Shown: positions 53,278 to 63,222, counted from the first letter of the stretch. The stretch is 64,000 bases of DNA from Proteobacteria bacterium ST_bin12 (GCA_002083635.1 MSXP01000007.1:124001-188000); one strand, 5' to 3'. A program made the numbers and translations. The notes: generated from the letters alone by a model not told the origin.

Positions 53278-55653
53278 ATGTCAGTAGCTCTTGTAGTGCC
53301 ATTTGAACAGCTCCGTAATACCGATGTAGGCTCAGTAGGCGGTAAAAACGCATCGCTAGGAGAAATGATTTCGCAACTCAAAGCCAAAGGCGTACGAGTG
53401 CCAACTGGCTTTGCTACTACTGCGCATGCATTTCGCGAGTTTTTGGCACAAGATGGTTTAGACAAAAAAATTAATGATTTGCTGGATGTATTAAACGCCG
53501 ACGATACGCAAGCCCTAGCTATTTGCGGCGCGAAAATTCGCGGCTGGATGATGGACGCGCCGTTTCCTCCTGCATTAAATGCTGCAATTGCTGAAAATTA
53601 CGCCCTACTCACCAGAAATTCTGCTGCGGGTACAACCTTTGCAGTGCGCTCATCTGCCACAGCAGAAGATTTGCCTGACGCTTCTTTTGCTGGTCAGCAA
53701 GAAAGTTTTTTGAACATTCATGGTTTAGACAATATTACGCACGCCATTAAAGAAGTGTTCGCTTCTTTATATAACGACCGCGCGATTTCTTATCGCGTGC
53801 ATAAAGGTTTTGTACACGCTGACGTTGCGCTATCGGCGGGCGTACAACAAATGGTGCGAAGCGACATTGGCTGTGCAGGGGTAATGTTTACTATTGATAC
53901 GGAATCTGGCTTTAAAGATGTGGCGTTTATTACATCAAGCTATGGTCTAGGCGAAACGGTGGTGCAAGGCGCTGTGAATCCCGATGAATTTTATGTGCAC
54001 AAACCATTATTGGCGCAAGGCAAACCAGCGATTATCCGCCGCACCATGGGTTCTAAACTCATCAAAATGGTTTTCAGTGATGCAACACAAGCAGGAAAAA
54101 GTACCAATACAGTGGATGTAGATCCTGCGCAATCAGATGTTTACTCATTATCAGATGCTGATATTTTAGAATTGGCAACCTATGCCATGACGATTGAAAA
54201 CCATTACGGCTGTCCAATGGATATTGAATGGGGTAAAAATGGTTTAGATAACAAGCTATACATCTTGCAAGCGCGCCCAGAAACAGTTAAATCGCAAGAG
54301 TTACTGAATAACGTCACTGAATCATACAAGCTGCAAAAGCACTCTGCAAAACCATTGGTTGCAGGCCGTGCCGTGACACAAAAAGTGGGCGTTGGTCCAG
54401 TGCGTATCGTGCTAGACCCAGCGCAAATGCATGAAGTGCAACCTGGCGATGTGCTAGTAGCCGATATGACTGACCCAAACTGGGAGCCAGTAATGAAGCG
54501 TGCAAGCGCACTGGTCACTAACCGCGGTGGCCGTACCTGCCATGCTGCGATTATCGCACGTGAGTTAGGCATTCCTGCGATTGTCGGCTCTGTTAATGCA
54601 ACCGATTTATTGCGTGAAGGCGAAATTGTTACCGTCTCTTGTGCCGAAGGCGAAACAGGTTTTGTGTACCATGGCGCGCTGGATTTTGAAGTATCGACAC
54701 AAGCCAATAGCGCCCTAGCAAAGCCACCATGCAAAATCATGATGAACGTTGGCAACCCAGATATGGCATTTAGTTTTGCGCAGATTCCAAACGATGGCGT
54801 GGGTTTAGCGCGTTTAGAGTTTGTGATCAACAATATGGTTGGTATTCACCCTAAAGCAATTTTAAACGTAGATGCAATGCCGAAGAGCATTCAAGACACA
54901 ATTAAGAGCCGTGCGCGTGGCTATGCCTCACCTAAACAGTTTTATATCGATAAAGTCGCTGAAGGTGTAGCAACCATTGCCGCTTCCTTCTATCCAAAAC
55001 CAGTCATTGTGCGCACCTCTGATTTCAAATCAAACGAGTACAAAAAACTGGTTGGCGGCGAGATTTATGAGCCAGATGAAGAAAACCCAATGATTGGCTT
55101 CCGCGGCGCGGCGCGTTATATGGCAGAAGACTTTAAAGAGTGCTTTGCCATGGAATGTACTGCCATGAAAAAAGTGCGCGACGAAATGGGCTTAACTAAC
55201 GTTGAATTAATGTTGCCGTTTGTGCGCACATTGGACGAAGCAAAAGCGGTAACAGACATCATGGCAGCTAATGGGCTTAAACGTGGTGAAAATGGCTTGC
55301 GCTTGATTATGATGTGCGAGATTCCATCTAACGCATTGTTAGCTGAGCAATTCTTAGAGTATTTCGATGGCTTCTCAATTGGCTCTAACGACTTAACCCA
55401 ATTAACATTGGGCATGGATCGCGATTCTGGCATCTTGGCAGATGGCTTTGATGAGCGTAATGATGCGGTTAAAGTATTGCTGAAAATGGCGATTAGCACC
55501 TGTAATCGCTTGGGTAAATACGTGGGTATTTGTGGCCAAGGCCCATCTGATCACCCTGATTTTGCAGAATGGCTGGTGGCTGAAGGCATACAGTCTATTT
55601 CACTTAACCCAGATACTGTGGTTGCGACTTGGCAACGTCTGACTAAAAAGTAA
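53278..55653 (+). CDS. ppsA: Phosphoenolpyruvate synthase
   Basis: A 791-residue enzyme making PEP from pyruvate and ATP for gluconeogenesis. An N-terminal ATP-grasp domain ([33 protein letters not shown]) is followed by the swivelling domain with phospho-histidine H422 ([14 protein letters not shown]) and a C-terminal PEP/pyruvate barrel ([42 protein letters not shown]). Length and histidine position match E. coli PpsA. Its regulator follows 15 bases downstream. A leader GGGATC ribosome site is present. Confidence 0.97.
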   Translation: MSVALVVPFEQLRNTDVGSVGGKNASLGEMISQLKAKGVRVPTGFATTAHAFREFLAQDGLDKKINDLLDVLNADDTQALAICGAKIRGWMMDAPFPPALNAAIAENYALLTRNSAAGTTFAVRSSATAEDLPDASFAGQQESFLNIHGLDNITHAIKEVFASLYNDRAISYRVHKGFVHADVALSAGVQQMVRSDIGCAGVMFTIDTESGFKDVAFITSSYGLGETVVQGAVNPDEFYVHKPLLAQGKPAIIRRTMGSKLIKMVFSDATQAGKSTNTVDVDPAQSDVYSLSDADILELATYAMTIENHYGCPMDIEWGKNGLDNKLYILQARPETVKSQELLNNVTESYKLQKHSAKPLVAGRAVTQKVGVGPVRIVLDPAQMHEVQPGDVLVADMTDPNWEPVMKRASALVTNRGGRTCHAAIIARELGIPAIVGSVNATDLLREGEIVTVSCAEGETGFVYHGALDFEVSTQANSALAKPPCKIMMNVGNPDMAFSFAQIPNDGVGLARLEFVINNMVGIHPKAILNVDAMPKSIQDTIKSRARGYASPKQFYIDKVAEGVATIAASFYPKPVIVRTSDFKSNEYKKLVGGEIYEPDEENPMIGFRGAARYMAEDFKECFAMECTAMKKVRDEMGLTNVELMLPFVRTLDEAKAVTDIMAANGLKRGENGLRLIMMCEIPSNALLAEQFLEYFDGFSIGSNDLTQLTLGMDRDSGILADGFDERNDAVKVLLKMAISTCNRLGKYVGICGQGPSDHPDFAEWLVAEGIQSISLNPDTVVATWQRLTKK

Positions 55654-55668
55654 AAGGCGGTAATTCAA

Positions 55669-56487
55669 ATGGATCACCGTACTGTATTTTTTATTTCTGA
55701 CGGCACTGGCATTACCGCTGGCGCGCTGGGCAAGCTACTGGAACATTTTCCACGCACCAATTTTAAGCAAGTACGCATGCCGTTTACCGATACTTTAGAA
55801 AAAATCAAACTGGCAAAAAATGCCATTTTAGAAGCGACTGAAGAAGACAGAGCGCGCCCTGCAGTGATTATGTCATTAGGTAATATGGAGTTGCGCAACA
55901 GCCTAAAAGAAGCCAATGCTTACTTTATTGATTTGTTTACCGCTTTTATTGATCCACTCGGAGAAGAGTTGAATCAAAAACCATTGACTGGTGCAGGCAT
56001 TGCGCACAGCGTGATGGGCACCAATTATCATGAGCGTATGGAAGCGATTAATTTTACGCTGAACCATGATGATGGTATGACCAATAGTGGTTTAGACGAA
56101 GCGCAAGTGATTTTAATCGGCGTATCGCGTTGTGGCAAAACGCCAACCAGCATCTATTTGGCGATGCAATTTGGTATTAAAGCGGCTAACTATCCGCTGA
56201 TTCCTGAAGATTTTGAGCGTGGCACTTTGCCAGAAGTGTTATACAAACATGTCGATAAAATTTTTGGCTTAACAATCAAACCAGAACGTTTACATTCTGT
56301 GCGCTCTGAGCGCAGGCCAGATAGTTTTTATGCGTCTTTAGATAATTGTCGTAAAGAAATCGCCACGGCTGAAAACCTCATGCGTAGTAGCAATATTACT
56401 TGGGCAGATTCAACTAGCCGCTCAATTGAAGAGCTCTCAGCAATTATTTTACAAAAGATTCGACAACCTAAAAAGCAAGCAGCTTAA
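55669..56487 (+). CDS. ppsR: PEP synthase regulatory protein (kinase/pyrophosphorylase)
   Basis: A 272-residue DUF299 protein that turns PEP synthase off by ADP-dependent threonine phosphorylation and on again by phosphate-dependent pyrophosphorolysis. The P-loop is ILIGVSRCGKTPTSIYLA; the N-terminal VFFISDGTGITAGALG and the C-terminal RRPDSFYASLDNCRKEI are conserved. Linkage directly behind ppsA supports the function. Confidence 0.95.
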   Translation: MDHRTVFFISDGTGITAGALGKLLEHFPRTNFKQVRMPFTDTLEKIKLAKNAILEATEEDRARPAVIMSLGNMELRNSLKEANAYFIDLFTAFIDPLGEELNQKPLTGAGIAHSVMGTNYHERMEAINFTLNHDDGMTNSGLDEAQVILIGVSRCGKTPTSIYLAMQFGIKAANYPLIPEDFERGTLPEVLYKHVDKIFGLTIKPERLHSVRSERRPDSFYASLDNCRKEIATAENLMRSSNITWADSTSRSIEELSAIILQKIRQPKKQAA

Positions 56488-56562
56488 TTTTTCGGTTGAA
56501 AAAACGGGTTAAGTTCATTCTGAATTTAGCGGTATTTTAGAATCAGCAACACTTTGTGCAAT

Positions 56563-56589
56563 AAAAAAGAGGCTTTTAACCTCTTTTTT
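56563..56589. terminator. Bidirectional terminator between ppsR and gpx
   Basis: Arms AAAAAAGAGG (56563-56572) and CCTCTTTTTT (56580-56589) pair perfectly around a 7-base loop between convergent genes; T runs lie 3' on both strands. Confidence 0.9.
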
Positions 56590-56611
56590 ATTGTTATAAC
56601 AGCTGTTACAT

Positions 56612-57157
56612 TTATTTTAAATATGGCTTAATTTTGCCTAAAATATCTGCAGAGTCAGGCAAAACCGTGCTTTCAAATGCATATACTTGCTTACCGCCCG
56701 GCACAATCACATATTTATAAAAATTCCACATAGGCGCTTGACCAGACTTAGCGGTTAATTGTTTGTAAAAAGGATTAGCATTTGCGCCAGATACAGAGCT
56801 TTTGGGGGTCATTGGAAAATTCACGCCGTATGTGGCTTTACAAAAATCGCCAATCGCCTTATCTTCGCCTAGCTCTTGCTTAAAATCGTTTGATGGAAAG
56901 CCAACAACGAGCAAGCCTTGATTTTTATGCTTTTTATATAAACTTTCTAATGATTCAAACTGGGGTGCGAAACCACATTTGCTTGCAGTATTCACCACCA
57001 AAATTGGTTTATCTTGATAATCACACAGATTAATCTGCTCACCTTGCAAGGTTTTATATTGGTGATTATAAAGCTCTGGGCAACTTGCAGCATTTGCCAT
57101 CAGGCTAGCGCTCAAGCCCAATAAACCAAATGCTGCGGCCGATATATATTTAGTCAT
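56612..57157 (-). CDS. Secreted glutathione peroxidase-family protein
   Basis: A 181-residue thiol peroxidase with a cleavable signal peptide (hydrophobic residues 5-22, likely cut after ANA), so periplasmic. The catalytic position is Cys61 in NTASKCGFAPQFESL, not selenocysteine, and the Trp of the catalytic set is in PMWNFYKY. Bacterial members usually use thioredoxin-like reductants instead of glutathione. It is transcribed alone, 101 bases after chrA. Confidence 0.92.
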   Translation of the reverse strand: MTKYISAAAFGLLGLSASLMANAASCPELYNHQYKTLQGEQINLCDYQDKPILVVNTASKCGFAPQFESLESLYKKHKNQGLLVVGFPSNDFKQELGEDKAIGDFCKATYGVNFPMTPKSSVSGANANPFYKQLTAKSGQAPMWNFYKYVIVPGGKQVYAFESTVLPDSADILGKIKPYLK

Positions 57158-57258
57158 GTTTTTACCCCTTGATTAAAGTTTATGCACAAATAATGGACTT
57201 TAATCAAATTAATTGGTTCGTCTAAATCGCAATCTCAAGCAATAAAGTTAGTCCAAGC

Positions 57259-58623
57259 TTAGCGTAATAAATGATGCAATAAGCCAATAACGGCAAAAAT
57301 GCCGATTAATTTAATCGTACCCAGCTTAAATTTAAACAATAACAATAATGCCAATAGTGTTGCGGCACATGCAAACCAGTCAATATTTGCCCAATCATTC
57401 ACCAATCCATCTGGCCAAAAAATGTGTCCAGCAAAAAATAAAGCTAAGCTCACAATCACGCCAACCACTGCAGCACTAATTGCGCTTAATGGCGCTGTTA
57501 GGTGTACATTATTTTGCGTAGATTCAATGAAAGGCGCGCCTATCAATATCAAAATAAAAGATGGCAGAAACGTAAAAAAAGTCACTACGCAGGCTGCAAT
57601 AATGGCTGATATTAGGGTACTTTCAACACCCAAAAAAGGTTGCGTCCAGCCACCGACAAAGCCTACAAAAGTCACCACCATGATCAATGGCCCAGGGGTG
57701 GTTTCCCCTAGCGCTAGACCGTCCATCATTTGCGGCGCGGTAAGCCATTGATAATGCCCAACTGCGCCCTGAAACACATAAGGCAATACTGCATAAGCGC
57801 CACCAAAAGTCAGTAGCGCAGCCTTGGTAAAAAACCAACCCATCTGTGTGAGCGTAGCGTCAATTCCAAAATACAAAACAATCAGCAGCATGCTGACCGA
57901 CCAAATACAAATGCCAATCACAATTAAGCGAATCATTTTTTTAAAACTGAAAATCGCATGTGCGGGCGGCGGCGTATCGTCCTCTATCAGCGCCTTGCCA
58001 TAGTGTTGTTTGGATGCATGATGCACCGCACTATCAGCAAATAAATTGGGCTTGTAACGATGTGCGAGCAAGCCTATTAATGCCGCTCCAACAAGGATGA
58101 GAGGAAAAGGCACATTCAAAAATACAATCGCCACAAATGAAGCAAAAGTAATCGACCACAGCAACTTATTTTTAAGTGCGCGCAAACCAATTCTGTAAGC
58201 AGCAAATATTACAATCGCCACGATTGCCGGCTTGATGCCGTACAAAATACCTGCAATTGCAGGCAAGCTTCCAAACCGCATGTAAATGTAACTTAAGGCC
58301 GTTAAGATAACTAATGACGGCAATACAAAAAGTCCGCCAGCAACGATTCCGCCTCGCGTTCGATGCAGTAACCAGCCGATATAAATAGCCAATTGTTGCG
58401 CTTCTGGGCCGGGTAACACCATGCAATAATTTAGCGCATGTAAAAAACGTTTTTCAGAAATCCAGCGTTTAGTTTCAACCAAATCTTGATGCATGATACT
58501 GATTTGCCCTGCTGGGCCACCAAAACTAATCAATCCTAACTTAAGCCAATACCAAAATGCTTGGCGCAAGGTAGGTGCAAGGATTTCTTCATCAATCAAT
58601 ATATGTTTTTCTGATTTTGTCAT
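57259..58623 (-). CDS. chrA: ChrA-type chromate transporter (two-domain)
   Basis: A 454-residue membrane protein with duplicated CHR halves. The N-terminal half has FGGPAGQISIMHQDLVE and CMVLPGPEAQQLAIYIGWLLH, the C-terminal half LTFGGAYAVLPYVFQGAV and LGETTPGPLIMVVTFVGFVGG. Long-chain ChrA proteins expel chromate in exchange with other anions and some carry sulfate. No chrB regulator is adjacent. About 12 hydrophobic segments are visible. Confidence 0.93.
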   Translation of the reverse strand: MTKSEKHILIDEEILAPTLRQAFWYWLKLGLISFGGPAGQISIMHQDLVETKRWISEKRFLHALNYCMVLPGPEAQQLAIYIGWLLHRTRGGIVAGGLFVLPSLVILTALSYIYMRFGSLPAIAGILYGIKPAIVAIVIFAAYRIGLRALKNKLLWSITFASFVAIVFLNVPFPLILVGAALIGLLAHRYKPNLFADSAVHHASKQHYGKALIEDDTPPPAHAIFSFKKMIRLIVIGICIWSVSMLLIVLYFGIDATLTQMGWFFTKAALLTFGGAYAVLPYVFQGAVGHYQWLTAPQMMDGLALGETTPGPLIMVVTFVGFVGGWTQPFLGVESTLISAIIAACVVTFFTFLPSFILILIGAPFIESTQNNVHLTAPLSAISAAVVGVIVSLALFFAGHIFWPDGLVNDWANIDWFACAATLLALLLLFKFKLGTIKLIGIFAVIGLLHHLLR

Positions 58624-58786
58624 ATCACTTTAATTGTAAACACTTAGCTTATGATTTAATTACATAAAATATAAAAATAATTACACTTTATTACAGTTTT
58701 TTAATGAAATTACAACAACTAATCTTTACAATAGTTATATCAAATTAACTTTATATTCATTTTTTTATTATTAAGATCGGATTATC

Positions 58787-59059
58787 ATGAAATTGAACTC
58801 TTTTTTCCTCGCATCGATGATTGTATTTGCTTCATTATCGTCTGCTAACGCATGTGAAACTGTGATGGGTGGCTGCACTAAAGAACAAACGCATGACACC
58901 TCCTCTCACATGAAATCTCAAATTGTGAATAAAGTAACACATCCTGAAGCGGCCAATCCAGCACAAACCAGCAGCGCAAACAAAGGCAAGAGCAATACAA
59001 AACAAGCCAACGGTTCTGGAAATTTAATACAGGCAATTAATAAAACTGTATTGAAATAA
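58787..59059 (+). CDS. Small secreted hypothetical protein
   Basis: A 90-residue protein with a clear signal peptide (MKLNSFFLASMIVFASLSSANA, cut likely before Cys23) and a mature part of about 68 polar residues, rich in Asn, Ser, Thr and Lys, with two cysteines (CETVMGGC). It is not recognised. The 163 bases before it are very AT-rich. It stands alone between divergent chrA and convergent tRNA-Ser. Confidence 0.65.
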   Translation: MKLNSFFLASMIVFASLSSANACETVMGGCTKEQTHDTSSHMKSQIVNKVTHPEAANPAQTSSANKGKSNTKQANGSGNLIQAINKTVLK

Positions 59060-59118
59060 TCGTTATATTTGATGCGCGTTAATATAAGCGGAATTAATAG
59101 CGTAATCGCTAATGAAGG

Positions 59119-59208
59119 TGGCGGAGAGAGAGAGATTCGAACTCTCGACAGGGTAAACCCTGTGCCACCTTTCCAGGGTGGTGACTTAAACCGCTCATCC
59201 ATCTCTCC
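59119..59208 (-). tRNA. tRNA-Ser (anticodon GGA)
   Basis: On the minus strand the 90-base sequence begins GGAGAGATGGATGAGCGG and ends in GCCA. The anticodon stem CCACC/GGTGG closes a loop CTGGAAA with anticodon GGA. The long variable arm (CACAGGGTTTACCCTGT) and Ser-type D arm confirm a class II serine tRNA. The discriminator base is G and CCA is encoded. Confidence 0.97.
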
Positions 59209-59242
59209 TGCGGGATCAAGTAGTTTTAAACTTGTGCGGCGG

Positions 59243-59270
59243 ATTATATACGATACTTGTATGATGACAA
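59243..59270 (-). promoter_or_regulatory. Promoter of tRNA-Ser
   Basis: On the minus strand TTGTCA (59265-59270), 16 bases, TATAAT (59243-59248), then a GC-rich discriminator CCGCCGC typical of stringently controlled stable-RNA promoters. Confidence 0.7.
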
Positions 59271-59301
59271 AGTAGCTGAATACAACGACAAAACTAACGC
59301 A

Positions 59302-60543
59302 TCAGCTTTTTAGGAAATAGGTATTAACATCGCCTTTTCCTTTAATGGGAATAGGCCCTCTTGATTCAAAAGTATGCTGAGTTTTAAGTAAGTTATAGGT
59401 GCATTCACTCACTTGAATCGTCCCTGGCAAGCCATTTTTTTCCATTCGACTCGCCATATTGACTGGGTCACCCCAAATATCATAAGCAAATTTACTTGTG
59501 CCAATAACACCTGCAACTACAGGACCGCTACTGATACCAATACGCATTTGTAGTTCTTTACCAATTTGCTGATTAAATAACTCTAGCTCTTCTTGCATTT
59601 GCAATGCCAATTGGGCAATCACATTTGCATGGTCATCCAAATAAACAGGCGCGCCACCAACCACCATGTAACCATCACCAATGGTCTTAATTTTCTCTAA
59701 TCCATATTGGTCCGCCAAATGATCAAATCGTGAAAATAATTGACTTAACAAATCGACCAACTCTGCAGGCGGCATGGTGGCAGTCATTTTAGTAAAATCA
59801 ACGATATCGGCAAACAAAATAGTCACCGCTTCATGGCTATCTGCAATACGCATATCGTTATCTTTTAAACGGCTTGCAATGGATTTTGGCAAAATATTAA
59901 GTAGCAGTTTTTCCGACCTAGCTTGCTCAAGCTCCAATTCATGCAAAGTGCGCTCTTTTTGACTTTGAAAATAACGCATGACTGCATACAAAATGCAAGC
60001 GGTGCCCATAATATTCATCAAGAAAAAAGTGTCTTTAATATGGGATGGAATGGGTAAAGAATTACCCGCAAATAAGTAGTTAAGTTTCCAAGATAGGCCA
60101 GCTAAAAAGGCAAATAAAATAAACCACGGCGTCGATTGTTTTGTACCAAGAATCATCAAAGCACCAATTGGAGACAATATTGCCCAAATAGCGATGCCGC
60201 TAGAAGCCGCGTAGCCACCAATTGCCCACTGCATAAAGAATGGCATCACTAACAACATGACTAACTGTGTAAAAGTGAAGTATTCGAATTTTTTGGTGCG
60301 GTAGAAAATGAGCAAACTAGCGTAGGAGAGAATGACATAAGCATAGGGCACTGCCGCCATCAATGCATAGCCTTCTCCTAAACCTGATAATGTAAAAATC
60401 CAGAAAATACAAACTAAGCTTTCGGCAAATACTAAAATTGTCAGTATTGCTTTACCTAGGGAAGCATCAGTAGGATGGCTGATATTATGCCAAAACTCCC
60501 TTGTTGTAATGCCAAGAACATGGTTTGGATTTGAAACAGACAA
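59302..60543 (-). CDS. Membrane class III adenylate cyclase
   Basis: A 413-residue protein with six hydrophobic segments (about residues 28-195), a short coiled linker (QKERTLHELELEQARSEKLLLNILP) and a class III cyclase domain. Metal-binding aspartates are in ILFADIVDF and TIGDGYM; the substrate-defining residues Lys (KIKTIGD) and Asp (YDIWGDPVNMASRM) point to ATP, so cAMP is the expected product. The start is TTG at 60543, supported by an AAAGGGA ribosome site 6 bases upstream and no better start. The membrane part is a likely sensor of unknown signal. Confidence 0.9.
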   Translation of the reverse strand: MSVSNPNHVLGITTREFWHNISHPTDASLGKAILTILVFAESLVCIFWIFTLSGLGEGYALMAAVPYAYVILSYASLLIFYRTKKFEYFTFTQLVMLLVMPFFMQWAIGGYAASSGIAIWAILSPIGALMILGTKQSTPWFILFAFLAGLSWKLNYLFAGNSLPIPSHIKDTFFLMNIMGTACILYAVMRYFQSQKERTLHELELEQARSEKLLLNILPKSIASRLKDNDMRIADSHEAVTILFADIVDFTKMTATMPPAELVDLLSQLFSRFDHLADQYGLEKIKTIGDGYMVVGGAPVYLDDHANVIAQLALQMQEELELFNQQIGKELQMRIGISSGPVVAGVIGTSKFAYDIWGDPVNMASRMEKNGLPGTIQVSECTYNLLKTQHTFESRGPIPIKGKGDVNTYFLKS

Positions 60544-60871
60544 GTTGTCCCTTTCGTTTATTTTAATTATTATTTAGCACACTAAGTAAAATGTGCAATT
60601 TATATATTAAACTATATAACAAGCTTAAAATATTCGCTACTTGGATGTTAAATGTGATTAATAATATTATGTTAATGCACTTGATTTAGCATCAGCTAAG
60701 GTTTATTGTTTACAGCTGATTTAATGAAAGAATATTCCGCTGAAACCATTGATTCATTTAGAGTTCAACGAATAACGTAAAGTATCTCACACGATAAAAA
60801 ATTGCAACAAAGCAATGCGGTTTTACAACAAGAAACACTACATTATTAATAGCAAAACTAGAGGAGTTAGC
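60544..60871. other. Intergenic region between cyclase and aldehyde dehydrogenase genes
   Basis: 328 AT-rich bases shared by two divergent genes. One clear inverted repeat, ATCAGCT (60691-60697) and AGCTGAT (60714-60720), is centred about 165 bases before the dehydrogenase start and could be an activator site. No convincing sigma-70 or sigma-54 promoter could be chosen and no small gene was found. Confidence 0.35.
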
Positions 60872-62392
60872 ATGAGTTTAGATTTACTAAAAGGTCTTGG
60901 CGTTAAAATCCCTTACAAAGCCAAGTACGATAACTTTATTGGCGGTAAATGGGTTGCACCTGTTAAAGGCGAATATTTTGATGTTATTTCACCGATTACA
61001 GGTAAAAACTATACAAAAGTGGCACGCTCAAGTGCAGAAGACGTTGAATTAGCCTTAGATGCCGCGCATGCCATTACCGAAAAATGGGCAAAAACTTCAA
61101 CAACTGAACGCGCTAACATTTTGCTTAAAATCGCTGACCGCATTGAAGCGAATCTAGAATTAATCGCTACTGCAGATACCGTTGATAATGGCAAACCTAT
61201 CCGCGAAACGATGAATGCGGACATTCCATTGACTATTGATCATTTCCGTTATTTTGCTGGTGCAATTCGTGCACAAGAAGGCGGTATTAGCGAAATTGAT
61301 AACGACACAGTTGCTTACCATTTCCATGAGCCACTAGGCGTTGTAGGTCAAATTATTCCTTGGAACTTCCCCATTTTGATGGCCGCTTGGAAATTGGCGC
61401 CTGCTTTGGCCGCTGGTAACTGCGTAGTATTAAAACCGGCTGAATTCACGCCAATCAGTATTTTAATCTTGATGGAAGTGATTGGTGATTTAGTACCACC
61501 TGGCGTGATTAATATCGTAAACGGCTATGGTCGCGAAGTTGGCGCACCATTAGCCAATAGCAAACGTATCGCTAAAATCGGTTTTACAGGCTCAACCGCT
61601 ACAGGCCGCGCGATTGCAACTGCCGCTGCTAGCAACTTGATTCCTGCAACACTAGAATTAGGTGGCAAATCACCGAATATCTTCTTTGCCGATATCATGG
61701 ATGCGGATGATGCATTTTTTGATAAAGCGATTGAAGGCTTGGTGCTATTTGCGTTTAACCAAGGCGAGGTTTGTACTTGCCCATCACGCGCGATTATTCA
61801 AGAATCTATCTATGACAAATTTATTGCCCGCGTTTTAGAGCGTGTAAAGGCCATTAAACAAGGCAGTCCGTTAGATGCTGGCACAATGTTGGGAGCCCAA
61901 GCTTCTCAAGACCAAATGAACAAAATCATGAACTACATTGAGATTGGTAAACAAGAAGGTGCAGAAGTATTAATTGGCGGTGAGCGCAATATGCTGACTG
62001 GCGATTTGGCCGATGGTTACTACGTACAGCCAACATTGCTCAAAGGTCACAACAAAATGCGCGTGTTCCAAGAAGAGATTTTTGGCCCAGTGCTTGCTGT
62101 AACAACCTTTAAAGATGAAGCAGAAGCACTTGCGATTGCCAATGACACTATCTTTGGTTTAGGTGCTGGAGTTTGGAGCCGTGATGGTAGCGTTGCTTAC
62201 AGAATGGGTCGTGGCATCAAAGCAGGACGTGTATGGACAAACTGCTACCACGCTTACCCTGCGCATGCTGCATTTGGTGGCTACAAAGAATCTGGCATTG
62301 GTCGCGAGAATCACAAAATGATGCTAGACCACTACCAACAAACCAAGTGCTTATTGGTTAGCTATAACCCAAACAAACTAGGTTTCTTTTAG
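60872..62392 (+). CDS. NAD-dependent aldehyde dehydrogenase (ExaC/acetaldehyde type)
   Basis: A 506-residue aldehyde dehydrogenase. The NAD fold shows [31 protein letters not shown] and [12 protein letters not shown], the general base Glu is in [13 protein letters not shown], and the catalytic Cys301 in [12 protein letters not shown], with a second Cys at 303 as in ExaC-type enzymes. Length and the linked DUF779 gene match acetaldehyde dehydrogenase of alcohol-oxidising bacteria. ATG 60872 with GAGGAG is the start; an upstream extension to 60815 is unsupported. Confidence 0.94.
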   Translation: MSLDLLKGLGVKIPYKAKYDNFIGGKWVAPVKGEYFDVISPITGKNYTKVARSSAEDVELALDAAHAITEKWAKTSTTERANILLKIADRIEANLELIATADTVDNGKPIRETMNADIPLTIDHFRYFAGAIRAQEGGISEIDNDTVAYHFHEPLGVVGQIIPWNFPILMAAWKLAPALAAGNCVVLKPAEFTPISILILMEVIGDLVPPGVINIVNGYGREVGAPLANSKRIAKIGFTGSTATGRAIATAAASNLIPATLELGGKSPNIFFADIMDADDAFFDKAIEGLVLFAFNQGEVCTCPSRAIIQESIYDKFIARVLERVKAIKQGSPLDAGTMLGAQASQDQMNKIMNYIEIGKQEGAEVLIGGERNMLTGDLADGYYVQPTLLKGHNKMRVFQEEIFGPVLAVTTFKDEAEALAIANDTIFGLGAGVWSRDGSVAYRMGRGIKAGRVWTNCYHAYPAHAAFGGYKESGIGRENHKMMLDHYQQTKCLLVSYNPNKLGFF

Positions 62393-62423
62393 TTTTCGGG
62401 CTTAAATAATGGTTAAGTAAGTT

Positions 62424-62451
62424 AAAAGAGGCGGGTTTACTCGCCTCTTTT
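62424..62451 (+). terminator. Terminator between aldehyde dehydrogenase and DUF779 genes
   Basis: AAAAGAGGCG (62424-62433) and CGCCTCTTTT (62442-62451) form a perfect 10-base stem with an 8-base loop and T tail. It ends only 9 bases before the DUF779 ribosome site, so expression of that gene needs readthrough. Confidence 0.85.
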
Positions 62452-62470
62452 TGTTTAAAAGGAATTAAAA

Positions 62471-62845
62471 ATGGCTGAACGCGTTTCTGCAACACCCTCT
62501 GCTCTCGCTCTAATTGACAAGCTCACAGCAGAACATGGTCCGATTATATTTTTGCAATCTGGTGGATGCTGCGAAGGTAGCGGCCCTATGTGCATGCCTG
62601 TCAGAGAATTTAACCCCAGCGCATCTGATGTAGTTTTAGGAAAATTTAATAACGCCACTTTTTATATGGGCGATAGTCACTTTACCTTTGCCGAAAATAT
62701 GCACACGATTTTAGATGCAATGCCAGGCTCAAGCGGCTCGTTTTCATTAGATTGCGGAACAGGCTTTGCCTTTATTACACGCGGACGATTGTATTCGGAT
62801 GAAGAGTTGCAAAATTTACCGCCTGTCGAGCGCGTAGGATACTAA
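62471..62845 (+). CDS. DUF779-family protein linked to aldehyde dehydrogenase
   Basis: A 124-residue protein of the DUF779 family, which is commonly encoded beside acetaldehyde dehydrogenase genes and whose role is unknown. A cysteine-rich stretch, FLQSGGCCEGSGPMCMP, near residues 30-45, and the later LDCGTG suggest metal or thiol chemistry. The ribosome site is AAAGGAA. The preceding terminator probably makes it less expressed than the dehydrogenase. Confidence 0.88.
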   Translation: MAERVSATPSALALIDKLTAEHGPIIFLQSGGCCEGSGPMCMPVREFNPSASDVVLGKFNNATFYMGDSHFTFAENMHTILDAMPGSSGSFSLDCGTGFAFITRGRLYSDEELQNLPPVERVGY

Positions 62846-62925
62846 AGAAACAATAGCTGCATTTTTTTAACCATTTTAGATGGTCAACTTCTGTAGTTTG
62901 GCTGTAAAGTAAAGCCGATTTGAGG

Positions 62926-62931
62926 TAAAAT
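62926..62931 (+). promoter_or_regulatory. Candidate -10 of the 4.5S RNA gene
   Basis: TAAAAT ends 7 bases before the predicted 5' end of ffs, the right spacing. The matching -35 (TGTAAA, 17 bases upstream) is weak. Confidence 0.4.
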
Positions 62932-62938
62932 CTTATTT

Positions 62939-63032
62939 GGCGGGCCTCCCCGCATTGTAAAGTAGCCAACCTGGTCAGATGCGGAAGCAAGCAGCCACAA
63001 CTATTAAGCAAGTGCCGGGGGTTTGGCTCGCC
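62939..63032 (+). ncRNA. ffs: Signal recognition particle 4.5S RNA
   Basis: About 94 bases with the conserved SRP domain IV: CCAACCTGGTCAGATGCGGAA continuing GCAAGCAGCCA, the Ffh-binding loops (GGTCAG, GGAAG/CAGCC) and the right side GTGCCGGGGG. The ends GGCGGGCC and GGCTCGCC pair to close the hairpin. Its position just upstream of dnaX is the common proteobacterial arrangement. Exact ends are estimated from base pairing. Confidence 0.95.
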
Positions 63033-63039
63033 TCCTCTA

Positions 63040-63162
63040 AAAAATTCATTTCAATTATTTATCTACGGCGTTGCTTGGTACTCAAAATCCTCATGTACCA
63101 ATTGTACATTCCGGTTTATGCGTGCCACGCGCCTTACATCTAAACAATTCAAATGAATTTTT
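63040..63162. repeat. Long imperfect palindromic intergenic element
   Basis: A 123-base element between ffs and dnaX. Outer arms at 63040-63056 and 63146-63162 pair at 16 of 17 positions (AAAAATTCATTTCAATT on the left). Inner pairing continues with GGCG...TGG.AC against GT.CCA..CGCC and a central ATGTAC-CAATT-GTACAT. The whole can fold as one cruciform. It looks like a REP- or MITE-type dispersed element; a second copy was not found in this window. Confidence 0.6.
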
Positions 63163-63222
63163 GGCGAAATTTTGTAACAAAAATACAAGACGAAAAGCCT
63201 CTTTTAAGCTACAGTTTCACCT

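Noticed and set aside
56973..56979. Possible selenocysteine in the glutathione peroxidase
   Set aside because: The catalytic codon is an ordinary Cys codon (TGT), so no recoding is needed.
58918..59275. Open frames on both strands around tRNA-Ser
   Set aside because: They cover the tRNA itself and the small secreted gene; the GAGAGAGAG run is tRNA acceptor and T-arm sequence, not a microsatellite.
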